DNA of 64,000 nt from Marmoricola sp. (GCA_025965195.1 JAOPXK010000129.1:1-64000), one strand, 5' to 3'; counted from the stretch's first letter, positions 27,503 to 37,107 are shown. Translations and numbers: made by a program. Notes: generated by a model not told the origin, from the letters alone.

Positions 27503-28633
27503 TCAAACGGGACGCAATCCAGAGAGTGAATCCACAGCCTTCAACCCATGGCCGGTCATTATCGCCACCGTCACCTCACCAGGGCCGACAACTCCTGACT
27601 CGCACAACTGACGGGCGGCCGCAGCACAGACCGCAGTGGTGGGCTCCACGAAAAGGCCGAACTCACGTCCAACACTCTTCAATGCCAAGATGATCGCCTC
27701 CTCTGAGACAGCCACAGTGTCGCCACGGCTCTCCCTCAGCGCCTCGAGGATCTCCGGGACTCGCACCGGGGCCGACGTCGCAACGCCCTCCGCGATCGTT
27801 GGAATCCTCGGGCCCGCAGGGGTGCCCTTCCACGCGTCGTGAATCGCCGCACAGTTTGCGGCCTGGGCCGCAAAGATCCTCGGGAGCCGAGCGATCTGAC
27901 CGGCAGCCAGGAGCTCGCTGAACCCTCGGTACAGACCCAACACATTGCTTCCGAAGCCAGCCGGCGCAACCACATTGTCGGGGGCTACAAAGCCTAGTTG
28001 TTCCCAGATCTCGTAGGCGACAGTCTTCACACCTTCCACAAAGAGTGGGTGCCAGTTGTGACTTGCGTAAAACACGCCCGTCTCGGCCGAAAAAGTCTGT
28101 GCCGCCACAGCGGTGTCCTCGCGGGAGCCAGGCACCTTCACCACCTCGGCGCCGTACATTCTCGTCTGGACGACCTTTCCCTCACTTGTATGGGCGGGAA
28201 CGAATATCGTGCAGTCGATTCCGGCTGCCGCCGAGTAGGCGGCGATCGATGCCCCACCGTTGCCGGACGAATCTTCCGCGACGCTGCGTACGCCCAGCTC
28301 CCAGAGACGATTCATCATCACTGCCGCTCCGCGATCCTTGAACGATCCCGAGGGGCACAGGTAGTCGAGCTTCAACAGCAGCTCGCTCCCCTCCCACGAA
28401 ACCGGGACCAGGGGTGTCATCCCTTCACCAAGGGTGATGCTCGGACCTTCGGGTGGAGACTCGAGCACCTTGTTGTAGCGCCACAGTCCGCGCCGGCCAG
28501 TGTCTATTTCGTCGGGCGCCAGACCGGGCGCCCGACCGACGTCCAGATGACCTCCGCAGGAACACCGCCAAATCAACTCGTTCGCCGAGTAGACCGTACT
28601 GCAGGAACTGCAAACGTATCCCCGTGGATTCAT
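27503..28633 (-). CDS. Threonine synthase-like fold-type II PLP enzyme with N-terminal zinc ribbon
   Basis: CSSCSTVY..WRCSCGG; LGEGMTPLVP; SGSFKDRGAAVM (PLP Lys); SSGNGGASIAAYSAAAGIDCTIFVP; GFGSNVLG. Confidence 0.85.
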   Translation of the reverse strand: MNPRGYVCSSCSTVYSANELIWRCSCGGHLDVGRAPGLAPDEIDTGRRGLWRYNKVLESPPEGPSITLGEGMTPLVPVSWEGSELLLKLDYLCPSGSFKDRGAAVMMNRLWELGVRSVAEDSSGNGGASIAAYSAAAGIDCTIFVPAHTSEGKVVQTRMYGAEVVKVPGSREDTAVAAQTFSAETGVFYASHNWHPLFVEGVKTVAYEIWEQLGFVAPDNVVAPAGFGSNVLGLYRGFSELLAAGQIARLPRIFAAQAANCAAIHDAWKGTPAGPRIPTIAEGVATSAPVRVPEILEALRESRGDTVAVSEEAIILALKSVGREFGLFVEPTTAVCAAAARQLCESGVVGPGEVTVAIMTGHGLKAVDSLSGLRPV

Positions 28634-30225
28634 TTCCGACTCCTTCTCACGATGCGCCCGCCGTGCATTCCTGTCGACTCGCCACCGGCGATGCTGACGA
28701 CACCACCCACAACAACACTGTCAATACCGACCGGGTATTGCCGTGGGTCGTCATATGTTGCCCGATCGAGCACGGTCGCACTGTCGAAGACGGTCACGTC
28801 GGCTTGGTATCCCGGTCGGAGGTAGCCCATTCCCGAAAGCCCAAACGTGTCAGCGGACTGGCCGGACATTTTTCGAATGGCCGTGGCCATTGTGAGGACT
28901 GCCTCATCTCGCACGTAGGTTCCAAGAATGCGAGGAAACGTTCCGTACTGGCGAGGATGCGGCCGTTCCCCGACGTCCAGGCCATCACTTCCCACTACGG
29001 TCAGGTCGTGAGTCAGAACAGATCTCAAATCGCTCTCGCACGAGTTCGTGGTCAGATCGCCCACATCGCAGCGCTCCTCAACCAGCAGGTCACAAACAAA
29101 CGCCAGGGGGGCCTTCGCCGCGGCAGCGGAAGCGGCCGCGACCGTCTCGCCCTCCAGATATCGATTTGCCAACGACCCGACATGGGAAACGACGACGTTC
29201 TCCCATCCGACCGCCTTGACTCGGTTCTCCCAGCCTGGAAGACCTGTGTCCAGATCAAGCGCCATCCGTGCGCGCTGGGATGGGTCGTCAAGCCGCCGCA
29301 CGACGCTCTCCAAGTCATCCGCCCACACCCACGGCGGTAGAAGCATCAACATGGACGAACTACCCGCCAGATAGGGGTAGATGTCGGACGAAACCGCCAG
29401 CCCATCTCGAGACGCCTGGTCAAGCATCGCGAGGGTCTCCTGGACGACGCCATAGTTGCGCCGGCCGACACTCTTGTGATGTGAGATGGCGACCTGCGAT
29501 CCAGCCGCCCTCCCCACGTCCAGCGCCTCGCGAACGGAATCCACAAGTCCGTCCACCTGATCCCTCAAGTGGGTCGCGTAAAGCCCGCCATTGCGAGCGC
29601 TCACCTCAGCGAGGGCCACGAGCTCGTCTGTTGATGCATACACGCCCGGCGGGTAGGCGAGTCCGGAGGATATCCCGAGAGCCCCGTGATCCATAGCGAG
29701 CTGGACGGCCGCCTTCATGGCCTCCAGTTCGGAGGCCGTCGGCTCCCGATTGTCGAGTCCCATAACCGCGGCCCGCACATTTCCGTGACCAACAAGTGTG
29801 GCCACATTGACGCTGGTCCCTCGGCGCACCAGGACATCGAAATAGTCATTGAGATCCTGCCATTCCCAGTCGACCTCAGGATGCCCAAAGATCGGCGACG
29901 AAAGCTCTCTGATCGCGCGACCGCCGGGGCCGTGATGCGGATATGCCGACCAGCCACAGTTGCCAAGAATCTCCGTGGTCACCCCTTGTCGCAACTTGCT
30001 TTGCGCTTCCGGCTCGGCCACCAAGGCCAGCTCGGAGTGACAATGGACGTCGATGAAGCCGGGTGCGACGGTTTTTCCAGAGGCGTCGATCCGCTCACGT
30101 GACAACTGAGATGCCAGCTCGCCGATCTCGTCAATTCGTCCGTTCGAAATGGCAACATCGGCAACGATCGGTTCCGCACCGCTGCCGTCGTAGACGGTTC
30201 CGCCTGTGATCAAGAGGTCGTGCAC
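28630..30225 (-). CDS. N-acyl-D-amino-acid deacylase (D-aminoacylase) family amidohydrolase
   Basis: HDLLITGGTVYDGSGAEPIVADVAI, KTVAPGFIDVHCHSE, GNCGWS, THLRDQ, ISHHKSVGRRN, GSDGLDVGERPHPRQYGTFPRILG; GTG at 30225 follows a GGAGA motif. Confidence 0.92.
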   Translation of the reverse strand: MHDLLITGGTVYDGSGAEPIVADVAISNGRIDEIGELASQLSRERIDASGKTVAPGFIDVHCHSELALVAEPEAQSKLRQGVTTEILGNCGWSAYPHHGPGGRAIRELSSPIFGHPEVDWEWQDLNDYFDVLVRRGTSVNVATLVGHGNVRAAVMGLDNREPTASELEAMKAAVQLAMDHGALGISSGLAYPPGVYASTDELVALAEVSARNGGLYATHLRDQVDGLVDSVREALDVGRAAGSQVAISHHKSVGRRNYGVVQETLAMLDQASRDGLAVSSDIYPYLAGSSSMLMLLPPWVWADDLESVVRRLDDPSQRARMALDLDTGLPGWENRVKAVGWENVVVSHVGSLANRYLEGETVAAASAAAAKAPLAFVCDLLVEERCDVGDLTTNSCESDLRSVLTHDLTVVGSDGLDVGERPHPRQYGTFPRILGTYVRDEAVLTMATAIRKMSGQSADTFGLSGMGYLRPGYQADVTVFDSATVLDRATYDDPRQYPVGIDSVVVGGVVSIAGGESTGMHGGRIVRRSRK

Positions 30226-30262
30226 TGTCGTCGAGTCTCCTATGACTGAGAGATGATGGAAA

Positions 30263-31114
30263 TCAACCCACTGATCCACGGGTCGAATGAGGATCCAGCT
30301 GGTCCCGCAAGGCGTCACCGAACATATTCAAAGCAAGCACGGTGACGACGATCGCGAGGCCGGGAAAGATGGAGAACCAAGGCGCCAGGGACAGATAGGT
30401 CCGTGAGTCCGCGAGCATGTTTCCCCACGTGGGAGCCGGCGGTGCGACACCGAGGCCGAGGAAGCTCAGTGACGCGTCGAGAAGCACTGCTTCCGCGAAT
30501 ACAAACGTCCCCTGGATGATTATTGGGGCCATCGCATTCGGAAGGACATGGCGCAACAGGATGGATGGGCCACGGACGCCGACTGCGCGTGCCGCCTCCA
30601 CATATTGCTCCTCACGGAGTTGCATTGTCGATGACCGCACGACGCGCATTATTCGCGGCCAGTAGGCAATCGAGAGAGCCAGAATCTCACTTCGGACACT
30701 CGGTCCGAGCGCTCCGACAAGTGCAATGGCAAGGAGAAAGGATGGAAATGCCATGAGACCATCAAGAAATCGCGACAGGGTACGGTCTACGGCGCGATAG
30801 TATCCAGCCAGGAGGCCGGACACTGTCCCGAGCAGGAGAGCGACGAGGGACACGGACGCACCGATCAGCATTGAGATCCTGCCACCGGTGACCACTCTGC
30901 TAAGAATGTCTCGGCCGAAGTTGTCGGTCCCCAACAGATGGCTCGCCGATGGGCCAACAAGTCGTTGCGCTACGTTGATCCGGTTCGGGTCTGCCGCCCA
31001 AAGCGGCGCGGTGACAGCCGCCAGCACGACGGCGACGAGAACTGCGAGGGAAACCACGGCGAGCGGTCTCCGCATTAACCCAGCGACAGTCGTTCGCATT
31101 GCGCCTCCTTCCAA
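30263..31114 (-). CDS. ABC transporter permease (DppC-like)
   Basis: LLGTDNFGRDILSRVVTGGRISMLIG; EAARAVGVRGPSILLRHVLPNAMAPIIIQGT. Confidence 0.95.
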   Translation of the reverse strand: MEGGAMRTTVAGLMRRPLAVVSLAVLVAVVLAAVTAPLWAADPNRINVAQRLVGPSASHLLGTDNFGRDILSRVVTGGRISMLIGASVSLVALLLGTVSGLLAGYYRAVDRTLSRFLDGLMAFPSFLLAIALVGALGPSVRSEILALSIAYWPRIMRVVRSSTMQLREEQYVEAARAVGVRGPSILLRHVLPNAMAPIIIQGTFVFAEAVLLDASLSFLGLGVAPPAPTWGNMLADSRTYLSLAPWFSIFPGLAIVVTVLALNMFGDALRDQLDPHSTRGSVG

Positions 31115-31150
31115 TCTGGACAGTATGGTGATCGAGAACTCGGGCCCGGA

Positions 31151-32095
31151 TTATCGATATTGAACTCTGGGGTCGAGGACCGAATAGAGTAGATCAATGA
31201 GGAGATTCACCAGCACATACACAAGGGCAACGAACATCACTGCGCCAGTTAGAACCGGGAAATCGCGCGATGCGATCGACTGAACGATCAGGTTGCCGAC
31301 GCCGGGGATCGCGAAGACCACTTCCGTAACCACGGCACCGCCTAGAAGGCCCGCGAGACTCGTCCCGATCACTGTGACAGTCGGAATGAGGGCGTTGCGA
31401 AACGCGTGATGTAGCAGTACGAGACGCTCCCCCGCGCCCTTGGCGCGCGCCGTCCGAATGTAATCCTGGTGCAGGACGTCGAGCATCCCGTCGCGAAGCA
31501 TTCGTGCGATCAGGCCGGCCTGTTGAATAGCCAACACAAATGCAGGCATCAGCAAGTGGGAGAACCACAACCCAACACCTTGGTCAAGGGGCACATAACC
31601 AGACACTGGAAGCCAGCCGAGTTTGACCCCGAACAATGAGATCATCATCAGGGCCAACCAGAAGTTGGGCATCGATACGCCTAGCAACGAACCGGACATG
31701 AAGATCGGGTCGAGGAGACTCCCGCGCTTCCATACCGCCAGTAGTGCGCTAGGAATGGCGATCACGAGACTGAACACGAAGGCCAGGCCCGCGAGACTCG
31801 CTGTGGGCCCCACGCGTACGGCAACCGTGTGGACGACTGATTGCTGATAGAACAGCGATGTACCCAGGTTGCCCCGACAGACATGTTCGACCCAGGTAAG
31901 GAACTGCTTCCAAAGTGGCTGATCGAGTCCCAGCTGGTGGCGCAGAACTTTCACTCGGGCGGGCGTGGCGGCGTCTCCAAGTATCACCTGTGCGGGATCA
32001 CCTGGAGTCAGGTGAATGAGCATGAAGACGACGATGCCCACCACGAGGAGCACTGGGATTATGGCCAGCACTCTCCGCACGATGTAGCCGATCAT
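31151..32095 (-). CDS. ABC transporter permease (DppB-like)
   Basis: MIGYIVRRVLAIIPVLLVVGIVVFMLIHLTPGDPA; YIRTARAKGAGERLVLLHHAFRNALIP. Confidence 0.95.
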   Translation of the reverse strand: MIGYIVRRVLAIIPVLLVVGIVVFMLIHLTPGDPAQVILGDAATPARVKVLRHQLGLDQPLWKQFLTWVEHVCRGNLGTSLFYQQSVVHTVAVRVGPTASLAGLAFVFSLVIAIPSALLAVWKRGSLLDPIFMSGSLLGVSMPNFWLALMMISLFGVKLGWLPVSGYVPLDQGVGLWFSHLLMPAFVLAIQQAGLIARMLRDGMLDVLHQDYIRTARAKGAGERLVLLHHAFRNALIPTVTVIGTSLAGLLGGAVVTEVVFAIPGVGNLIVQSIASRDFPVLTGAVMFVALVYVLVNLLIDLLYSVLDPRVQYR

Positions 32096-32113
32096 CCAAT
32101 ACCTTCTTTCAAC

Positions 32114-32143
32114 TGCGGTGGGGAGCTCGCGCTCCCCACCGCA
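32114..32143. terminator. Strong stem-loop between SBP and dppB genes
   Basis: TGCGGTGGGGAGC-TCGC-GCTCCCCACCGCA: 13-bp perfect stem, 4-nt loop. Confidence 0.85.
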
Positions 32144-32231
32144 ACTCTCTCGGTTATGGACACAGTGATCTACGAATTGATCGCGCTGGTTCCTCGCGTC
32201 GAGTCGTTAAAGGCAGACCACGTGGCATCTG

Positions 32232-33839
32232 TTAGTTCTTGGTCATCCAAGCGTTCCAGAAGGTCGTGTCCATCCAGTTCGGGTAGCCCTGCAAATTCTT
32301 ACTGGCTACATAGAGGGCCGACAGGGTCGCCGATTTGATCTCGGGTACCTCTGTGTAGACCGTCTCGTTCATCTGTCCCAAGAGATCCGTCTTCACGGCG
32401 GGGTCAGAGGTCTTCACCCACTGTGCGAGGAGTGAGTCCATTTTGGGGCTCGTGTAGAACCCGGACCACCCACCAGGAATCATCCACAGCATGGAGGTTG
32501 GATCGAAAGACGGGGAACTCGTGGTTACAAATATGTCGTAGTCAGAGGCGATGTCCCTGCGCTGCAACAAGGTGGGCCAGTCATAAACTTGGATATCGAC
32601 CTTGAATCCAACGGCCTCTAGTTCTGAGCTGAGCGCAACCGTGGCATTGTAGAACTCGGGATAGTCTTTGGTGGTCAGAAGGCGAATCGGCTTGCCATCG
32701 TAACCGCCCTGCGTAACGAGTTGTTTGGCCTTTGCAATGTTCTGGTCGTTGTACAGACTCGTTCCCGTGAGCGTGTGCAGCGCCGCCTGCTGGGGGAAGA
32801 AGATCGAGCCATCGAGTGAGTAGAGGGCCTTGTTGCCGACGGCAGCGGCGCCGATCTCACTCGGGTTTGATGCGTACTGCGCAGCTTGACGCAGCAGGAC
32901 GTTGTTGAAGGGGCCGGACTGCTTGTTGAAGACGAAGGCCAGGAAAGCGTAGGGATCGACGATGAAAGGTTGTACGGTCGGCATCGTCTTGACTTGATCG
33001 TAGTTGTCCTGGGGGACATTCACTGCGAATTGGTATTCGCCCGTCTGTACACCATTGATGCGAACTTGGGGATCCGTCACGATTTGGTAGTCGAGCTTGT
33101 CGAAGTACGCGGCCTTTGCGCCAGCCAATCCACCCCAGTTCTCGGTAAGCGATTTGTACTGATCGAATCGCTTCAAGACGATCGAGCTTCCGGGGGTACG
33201 GCTCTCAAGTTCGTACGGTCCAGTGCCGATGATCTGTTTGTCTTCAAGTGCGTTGACACCTGCCGCGTTGGCGATGGCCGATGGGAGCATGATGGCCGCC
33301 TGCCTGACATCGGCCAGATCAATGAGAAGGGGACCGAACAGGCTCTTGAGTTTGATCTGGACGGTGTCCGGGCCCTCTGCCGTCACACTCTTCACATGCT
33401 GGAAGGTCTCGACTCCTGTCCCGGAGACTTTGCCCCAGCGTTCAAGGGAGGCCACAACATCGGCTGAGTCGAAGTCACTGCCGTCTTGGAACTTGACTCC
33501 GGTTCGCAACTTGATGGTATAGGTCAGTTTGTCTGGACTGACTTTCGCGGACTGGGCGAGCATAGGTCGTTCGACATAGTTCTTGTCGAGTGCGAAGAGT
33601 TGCTCAAAGATGTTCCAGGACACGGCTCGTGTCACCACGGCCGATGTCGATGTCCAGTCCAGCGTGGCCGGATCTGCGTTGAGCGCGATCTTGAGTGTGC
33701 CCCCCTTCACGGGCGGGCCCGCGGCGGAGTTCTGCGCGGTTCCCGTCGAAGCACTGCCGCAGGCTGCAAGTAAGCCCATTGAACCGACCGCCAAGAGCAC
33801 CATGATGGTGCGGGACAACCTTCGTCTAAGCCTAGGCAT
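32232..33839 (-). CDS. ABC transporter substrate-binding lipoprotein (family 5, DppA/OppA-like)
   Basis: Lipobox LLAAC; KGGTLKIALNADPATLDW; FQDGSDFDSADVVASLERW; GTGPYELES. Confidence 0.93.
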   Translation of the reverse strand: MPRLRRRLSRTIMVLLAVGSMGLLAACGSASTGTAQNSAAGPPVKGGTLKIALNADPATLDWTSTSAVVTRAVSWNIFEQLFALDKNYVERPMLAQSAKVSPDKLTYTIKLRTGVKFQDGSDFDSADVVASLERWGKVSGTGVETFQHVKSVTAEGPDTVQIKLKSLFGPLLIDLADVRQAAIMLPSAIANAAGVNALEDKQIIGTGPYELESRTPGSSIVLKRFDQYKSLTENWGGLAGAKAAYFDKLDYQIVTDPQVRINGVQTGEYQFAVNVPQDNYDQVKTMPTVQPFIVDPYAFLAFVFNKQSGPFNNVLLRQAAQYASNPSEIGAAAVGNKALYSLDGSIFFPQQAALHTLTGTSLYNDQNIAKAKQLVTQGGYDGKPIRLLTTKDYPEFYNATVALSSELEAVGFKVDIQVYDWPTLLQRRDIASDYDIFVTTSSPSFDPTSMLWMIPGGWSGFYTSPKMDSLLAQWVKTSDPAVKTDLLGQMNETVYTEVPEIKSATLSALYVASKNLQGYPNWMDTTFWNAWMTKN

Positions 33840-33886
33840 GTGATATCTCCATTGTGTTTAACGATTTCCAGGGGTTGACGCTGGGT

Positions 33887-34987
33887 CTAGCGCATTTCCG
33901 ACGTTGCTGGTTGTGCAAGAGGAAAGTGGCAGGCCACCTCATGGTTCTCTCCGATTGAATGCAAGATCGGCTCCTCTTTTGAACACAGTTCTTCTGCGCG
34001 GACGCAGCGCGTGCGAAATCGACACCCTGAGGGCGGATTTGTGGGTGACGGAACCTCACCCTGGAGAACTATTCGCTCACGGTTGTTGTGTGGGTCAGGC
34101 ACGGGTAGCGCAGATAGAAGTGCGGAAGTGTAGTGATGTGCCGGCGTGGTGAATATTCTTTCGGCCGGCGCGATCTCGACCAGTTTGCCCAGGTACATCA
34201 CCGCAACTCGATCGGAGATATGTCTCACAACATCGAGACCGTGTGCAATGAAGAGGTAAGTGAGGCCCAGTTCACGCTGAAGGTCCATCAAGAGATTGAT
34301 GACCTGCGACTGCACAGAGACATCAAGTGCGGAGACTGCCTCATCGGCAACGATGAACTTGGGATTGAGGGCAATTGCCCGAGCTATCCCGACGCGCTGG
34401 CGTTGCCCGCCTGAGAACTCGTGCGGATATCGATCCTTACGGGAGGGGTCCAACCCCACCAGCTCGAGTAGCTCGGAGACACGAGCGGCGCGTTCCTTGC
34501 CTCGAGAGATCCTGTGCACCCGGAGGGGCTCGCCAACGATCTCGCCGATCGTAAAGCGAGGATTGAGCGAACCGAACGGGTCTTGGAATACGACCTGCAT
34601 CTGTCGACGCATGTCGCGCATCTTCCGCTCCGGGAGACTCATCAGGTCCTGGCCCTCGAAGAGCACCTGTCCGCTCGTCTCAGGCATCAGGCGCACCAGC
34701 AGCCGACCAAGAGTCGACTTCCCGGAGCCGGACTCACCGACCAGGCCGAGCGTCTCGCCGGCGAAGATGCTGAACGACACATCATCTACAGCTCTGACAT
34801 TGACAGTTCCTCTGCCCAACTTCCCGTCCCTGATCGGGAAGTACTTCCTGAGGCCGTACACGTCCAACAGATGGTCGGGCTGTTCACCCTGTGCTGTCTC
34901 CGGCTTGTCGATGATCTTCAACCCCTCCTGCACAGCCACGCTGTCCTGATCGATCTGCACAGCCACGCTCTCCTGATCGATGCACAT
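33887..34987 (-). CDS. Oligopeptide/dipeptide ABC transporter ATP-binding protein (DppF-like)
   Basis: [65 protein letters not shown] at 34987 overlaps the upstream small ORF stop (TGATG). Confidence 0.93.
   Translation of the reverse strand: MCIDQESVAVQIDQDSVAVQEGLKIIDKPETAQGEQPDHLLDVYGLRKYFPIRDGKLGRGTVNVRAVDDVSFSIFAGETLGLVGESGSGKSTLGRLLVRLMPETSGQVLFEGQDLMSLPERKMRDMRRQMQVVFQDPFGSLNPRFTIGEIVGEPLRVHRISRGKERAARVSELLELVGLDPSRKDRYPHEFSGGQRQRVGIARAIALNPKFIVADEAVSALDVSVQSQVINLLMDLQRELGLTYLFIAHGLDVVRHISDRVAVMYLGKLVEIAPAERIFTTPAHHYTSALLSALPVPDPHNNRERIVLQGEVPSPTNPPSGCRFRTRCVRAEELCSKEEPILHSIGENHEVACHFPLAQPATSEMR
34928..34981 (-). repeat. 27-bp in-frame tandem duplication in dppF 5' end
   Basis: ctgcacagccacgctGtcctgatcgat followed directly by ctgcacagccacgctCtcctgatcgat; protein [18 protein letters not shown]. 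Confidence 0.93.
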
Positions 34988-35124
34988 CAGACTCGGTCTG
35001 CCCGGTTCCATACGCGGAGCTGTCCGGGTTGCGACAGACTGTAGGTCCGATGTACTTTGAGGTCAAGAGGTTTCGCTTCGAACTTCTCGGGATCGTACTT
35101 GTTCACGTCGAAGGTGATACCCAC
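34987..35124 (-). CDS. Small ORF (45 aa), candidate, translationally coupled to dppF
   Basis: GTG at 35124: [48 protein letters not shown] overlaps dppF ATG as TGATG; AGGAGG just upstream. Confidence 0.5.
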   Translation of the reverse strand: MGITFDVNKYDPEKFEAKPLDLKVHRTYSLSQPGQLRVWNRADRV

Positions 35125-35152
35125 CCTCCTCTCACCCCAGGAGATTGAGCGT

Positions 35153-35695
35153 ATGAAGACGGACCACGTGGATGCTGTCCTCGCTGGCTGGGCGGAAGAG
35201 TGGCCCGAGCTGGATGCGTCAGCACAGGGTGTGATCGGACGTATCTCGCGGTTGTCACGTTTCTTGGAACGCGATCTGGTGCGCGTGTTCGGAGAGTTCG
35301 GCCTCACTGGTGGTGAGTTCGATGTGCTCGCCACCCTCCGGAGGGCGCTTGGATCCCGGGGTTCGTTGACTCCCACCGAGCTCACGGCAGCATGCATGCT
35401 GTCGTCGGCAGCGATGACACACCGAATTGACAGACTTGAACAGGCCGATCTCGTCAGTCGCGATCGAGACTCCGCGGACCGCCGGGAAGTGTCGGTGCGC
35501 CTGACGTCAAAGGGTCAAGCTCTCATCGAACAGGCGCTCGTCGTGCATACCGGCAACGAAAGCAGAATGCTCGACGCTTTGACCGCTGAGGATCGGGAGT
35601 CGCTCGCTGGACTCTTGCGGAAGCTTCTACAGCCGATCGAGGCACACGGGGGCATAAGCATCAAGCCTCGGAACACTGAAGACGAGCGCGCTTGA
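35153..35695 (+). CDS. MarR-family transcriptional regulator
   Basis: LTGGEFDVLATLRRA..TPTELTAACMLSSAAMTHRIDRLEQADLVSRDRDSADRREVSVRLTSKG; ATG 35153 with upstream AGGAG. Confidence 0.9.
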   Translation: MKTDHVDAVLAGWAEEWPELDASAQGVIGRISRLSRFLERDLVRVFGEFGLTGGEFDVLATLRRALGSRGSLTPTELTAACMLSSAAMTHRIDRLEQADLVSRDRDSADRREVSVRLTSKGQALIEQALVVHTGNESRMLDALTAEDRESLAGLLRKLLQPIEAHGGISIKPRNTEDERA

Positions 35696-35823
35696 AGCGC
35701 TTGAATACGCAACCGGCGGCTTGCGGAATGTCTTTGGCGTTCGAGCAGGTTCAGGAGTCCGGTCCCACTCGTACACCCATTGATTTGGCAGAGGTATCAA
35801 CACCACGATGAGGAAGGCAAGAC

Positions 35824-36189
35824 ATGAGTGCGGACGACGACCATGACCACCCGTATAGCGAAGCAGTAATCGCCGGGGGCCTGGTTTTCCTATCAGGATG
35901 CCTTCCAGACAATCTCCCGTCCCCAGGGACCGACCAGACGCCGTTGTCCTTGGCAATGGATGTTGTTGAGCGCCGGCTGAAGCTGGTGGGTGGAAGTCTG
36001 GAGGACATTGTCAAGTTGACTTATTTTGTGACCGACATGTCCTTGCGTGAGGGCGCCAACCAGCAGTACCTGGATCTGTGGGACGAACCACGTCCAGCCA
36101 GGACCGTGATCGGGGTGGCGTCCTTGCCAAGGAACTCCTCGGTCGAGATTGACGCCATTGCGCGATACCGCGAGTCGAAGTTGTCGTGA
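35824..36189 (+). CDS. RidA family (Rid/YER057c/UK114) protein
   Basis: PYSEAVIAGGLVFLSGCLPDN..SLEDIVKLTYFVTD..RTVIGVASLPRNSSVEIDAIA. Confidence 0.9.
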   Translation: MSADDDHDHPYSEAVIAGGLVFLSGCLPDNLPSPGTDQTPLSLAMDVVERRLKLVGGSLEDIVKLTYFVTDMSLREGANQQYLDLWDEPRPARTVIGVASLPRNSSVEIDAIARYRESKLS

Positions 36190-36914
36190 TTGGCCCTAAC
36201 GCTGTGCGTGCTTCTGGCCCGCCCCTTATAGGCATCCTGGGTGGAATGGGTCCCGCTGCGACGGTCGACTTTTATGCCAAACTTACCGCCGCAACGTCTG
36301 CAAAGTCCGACCAAGAGCACGTGCCCGTGGTTATTTGGGCCGACCCCACGGTGCCCGACCGGGTGGCCGCGCTGGTCAACGGCCAGGAGGATCCCACACC
36401 GTGGTTGGTCTATGGCGCACAGATGCTCGCCAAGTGTGGAGCAGACCTGATTGTGATGCCCTGCAACACGGCTCACGCATTCCTGCCTGGCTTGGAATCT
36501 GCGGTGGATACTCCGATCATCAGCATGATTGAAGCGGCCGTGGATTGCCTTGCGGACGTAACGCCCTCCCCCCTGAAAGTGGGTCTCCTCGCTACGGACG
36601 GGACATTGCAGACCCGACTTTATCAGTCCCAACTTTCGCGCAGCGGTATCGCGTGTATAACGCCTCGGAACAACTCTCAGCAATTCTTGATGGAGGCCCT
36701 TAAGTCCATCAAGGCGGGTGATGTTGGCGCAGACGTGGAAGATTGTCTAACTCAAGTTGCGTTAGGTCTGGTTGAAGACGGTGCAGAGGTAATTATTGCC
36801 GGTTGCACCGAAATTTTGATTAGTCTTCGACCTGAATCCGTGCCAGTTCCCGTGATTGACCCTGCGCGCGAACTCGCTCACAAGGCGATACAGATCTGGC
36901 GCCTGTCGGCTTAA
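36186..36914 (+). CDS. Aspartate/glutamate racemase family protein
   Basis: IGILGGMGPAATVDFYAKL, MPCNTAHAF, IIAGCTEI catalytic Cys motifs. Confidence 0.93.
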   Translation: MIGPNAVRASGPPLIGILGGMGPAATVDFYAKLTAATSAKSDQEHVPVVIWADPTVPDRVAALVNGQEDPTPWLVYGAQMLAKCGADLIVMPCNTAHAFLPGLESAVDTPIISMIEAAVDCLADVTPSPLKVGLLATDGTLQTRLYQSQLSRSGIACITPRNNSQQFLMEALKSIKAGDVGADVEDCLTQVALGLVEDGAEVIIAGCTEILISLRPESVPVPVIDPARELAHKAIQIWRLSA

Positions 36915-36916
36915 TG

Positions 36917-37020
36917 CCGGCTGCTGCGAGACGTCGCCGAGAAACGCGACATCGGCGATGTCACCACCCTCGCAGACCTCCACCGTGATGGACCTCATCA
37001 AGGAAGGCGCGGCGGATCGG
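36917..37020 (+). pseudogene. Possible short gene remnant, unidentified
   Basis: LLRDVAEKRDIGDVTTLADL.. then, in another frame, STVMDLIKEGAADRYR*; GC-rich codons unlike the preceding gene. Confidence 0.25.
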
Positions 37021-37107
37021 TATCGGTAGCGAGCTGAGCACCCCTCTCGAACCCGTTCGACGGGCCCGGGTCCACGTGCACAGGCAATCTACTGCGGGGG
37101 CGTCGGA

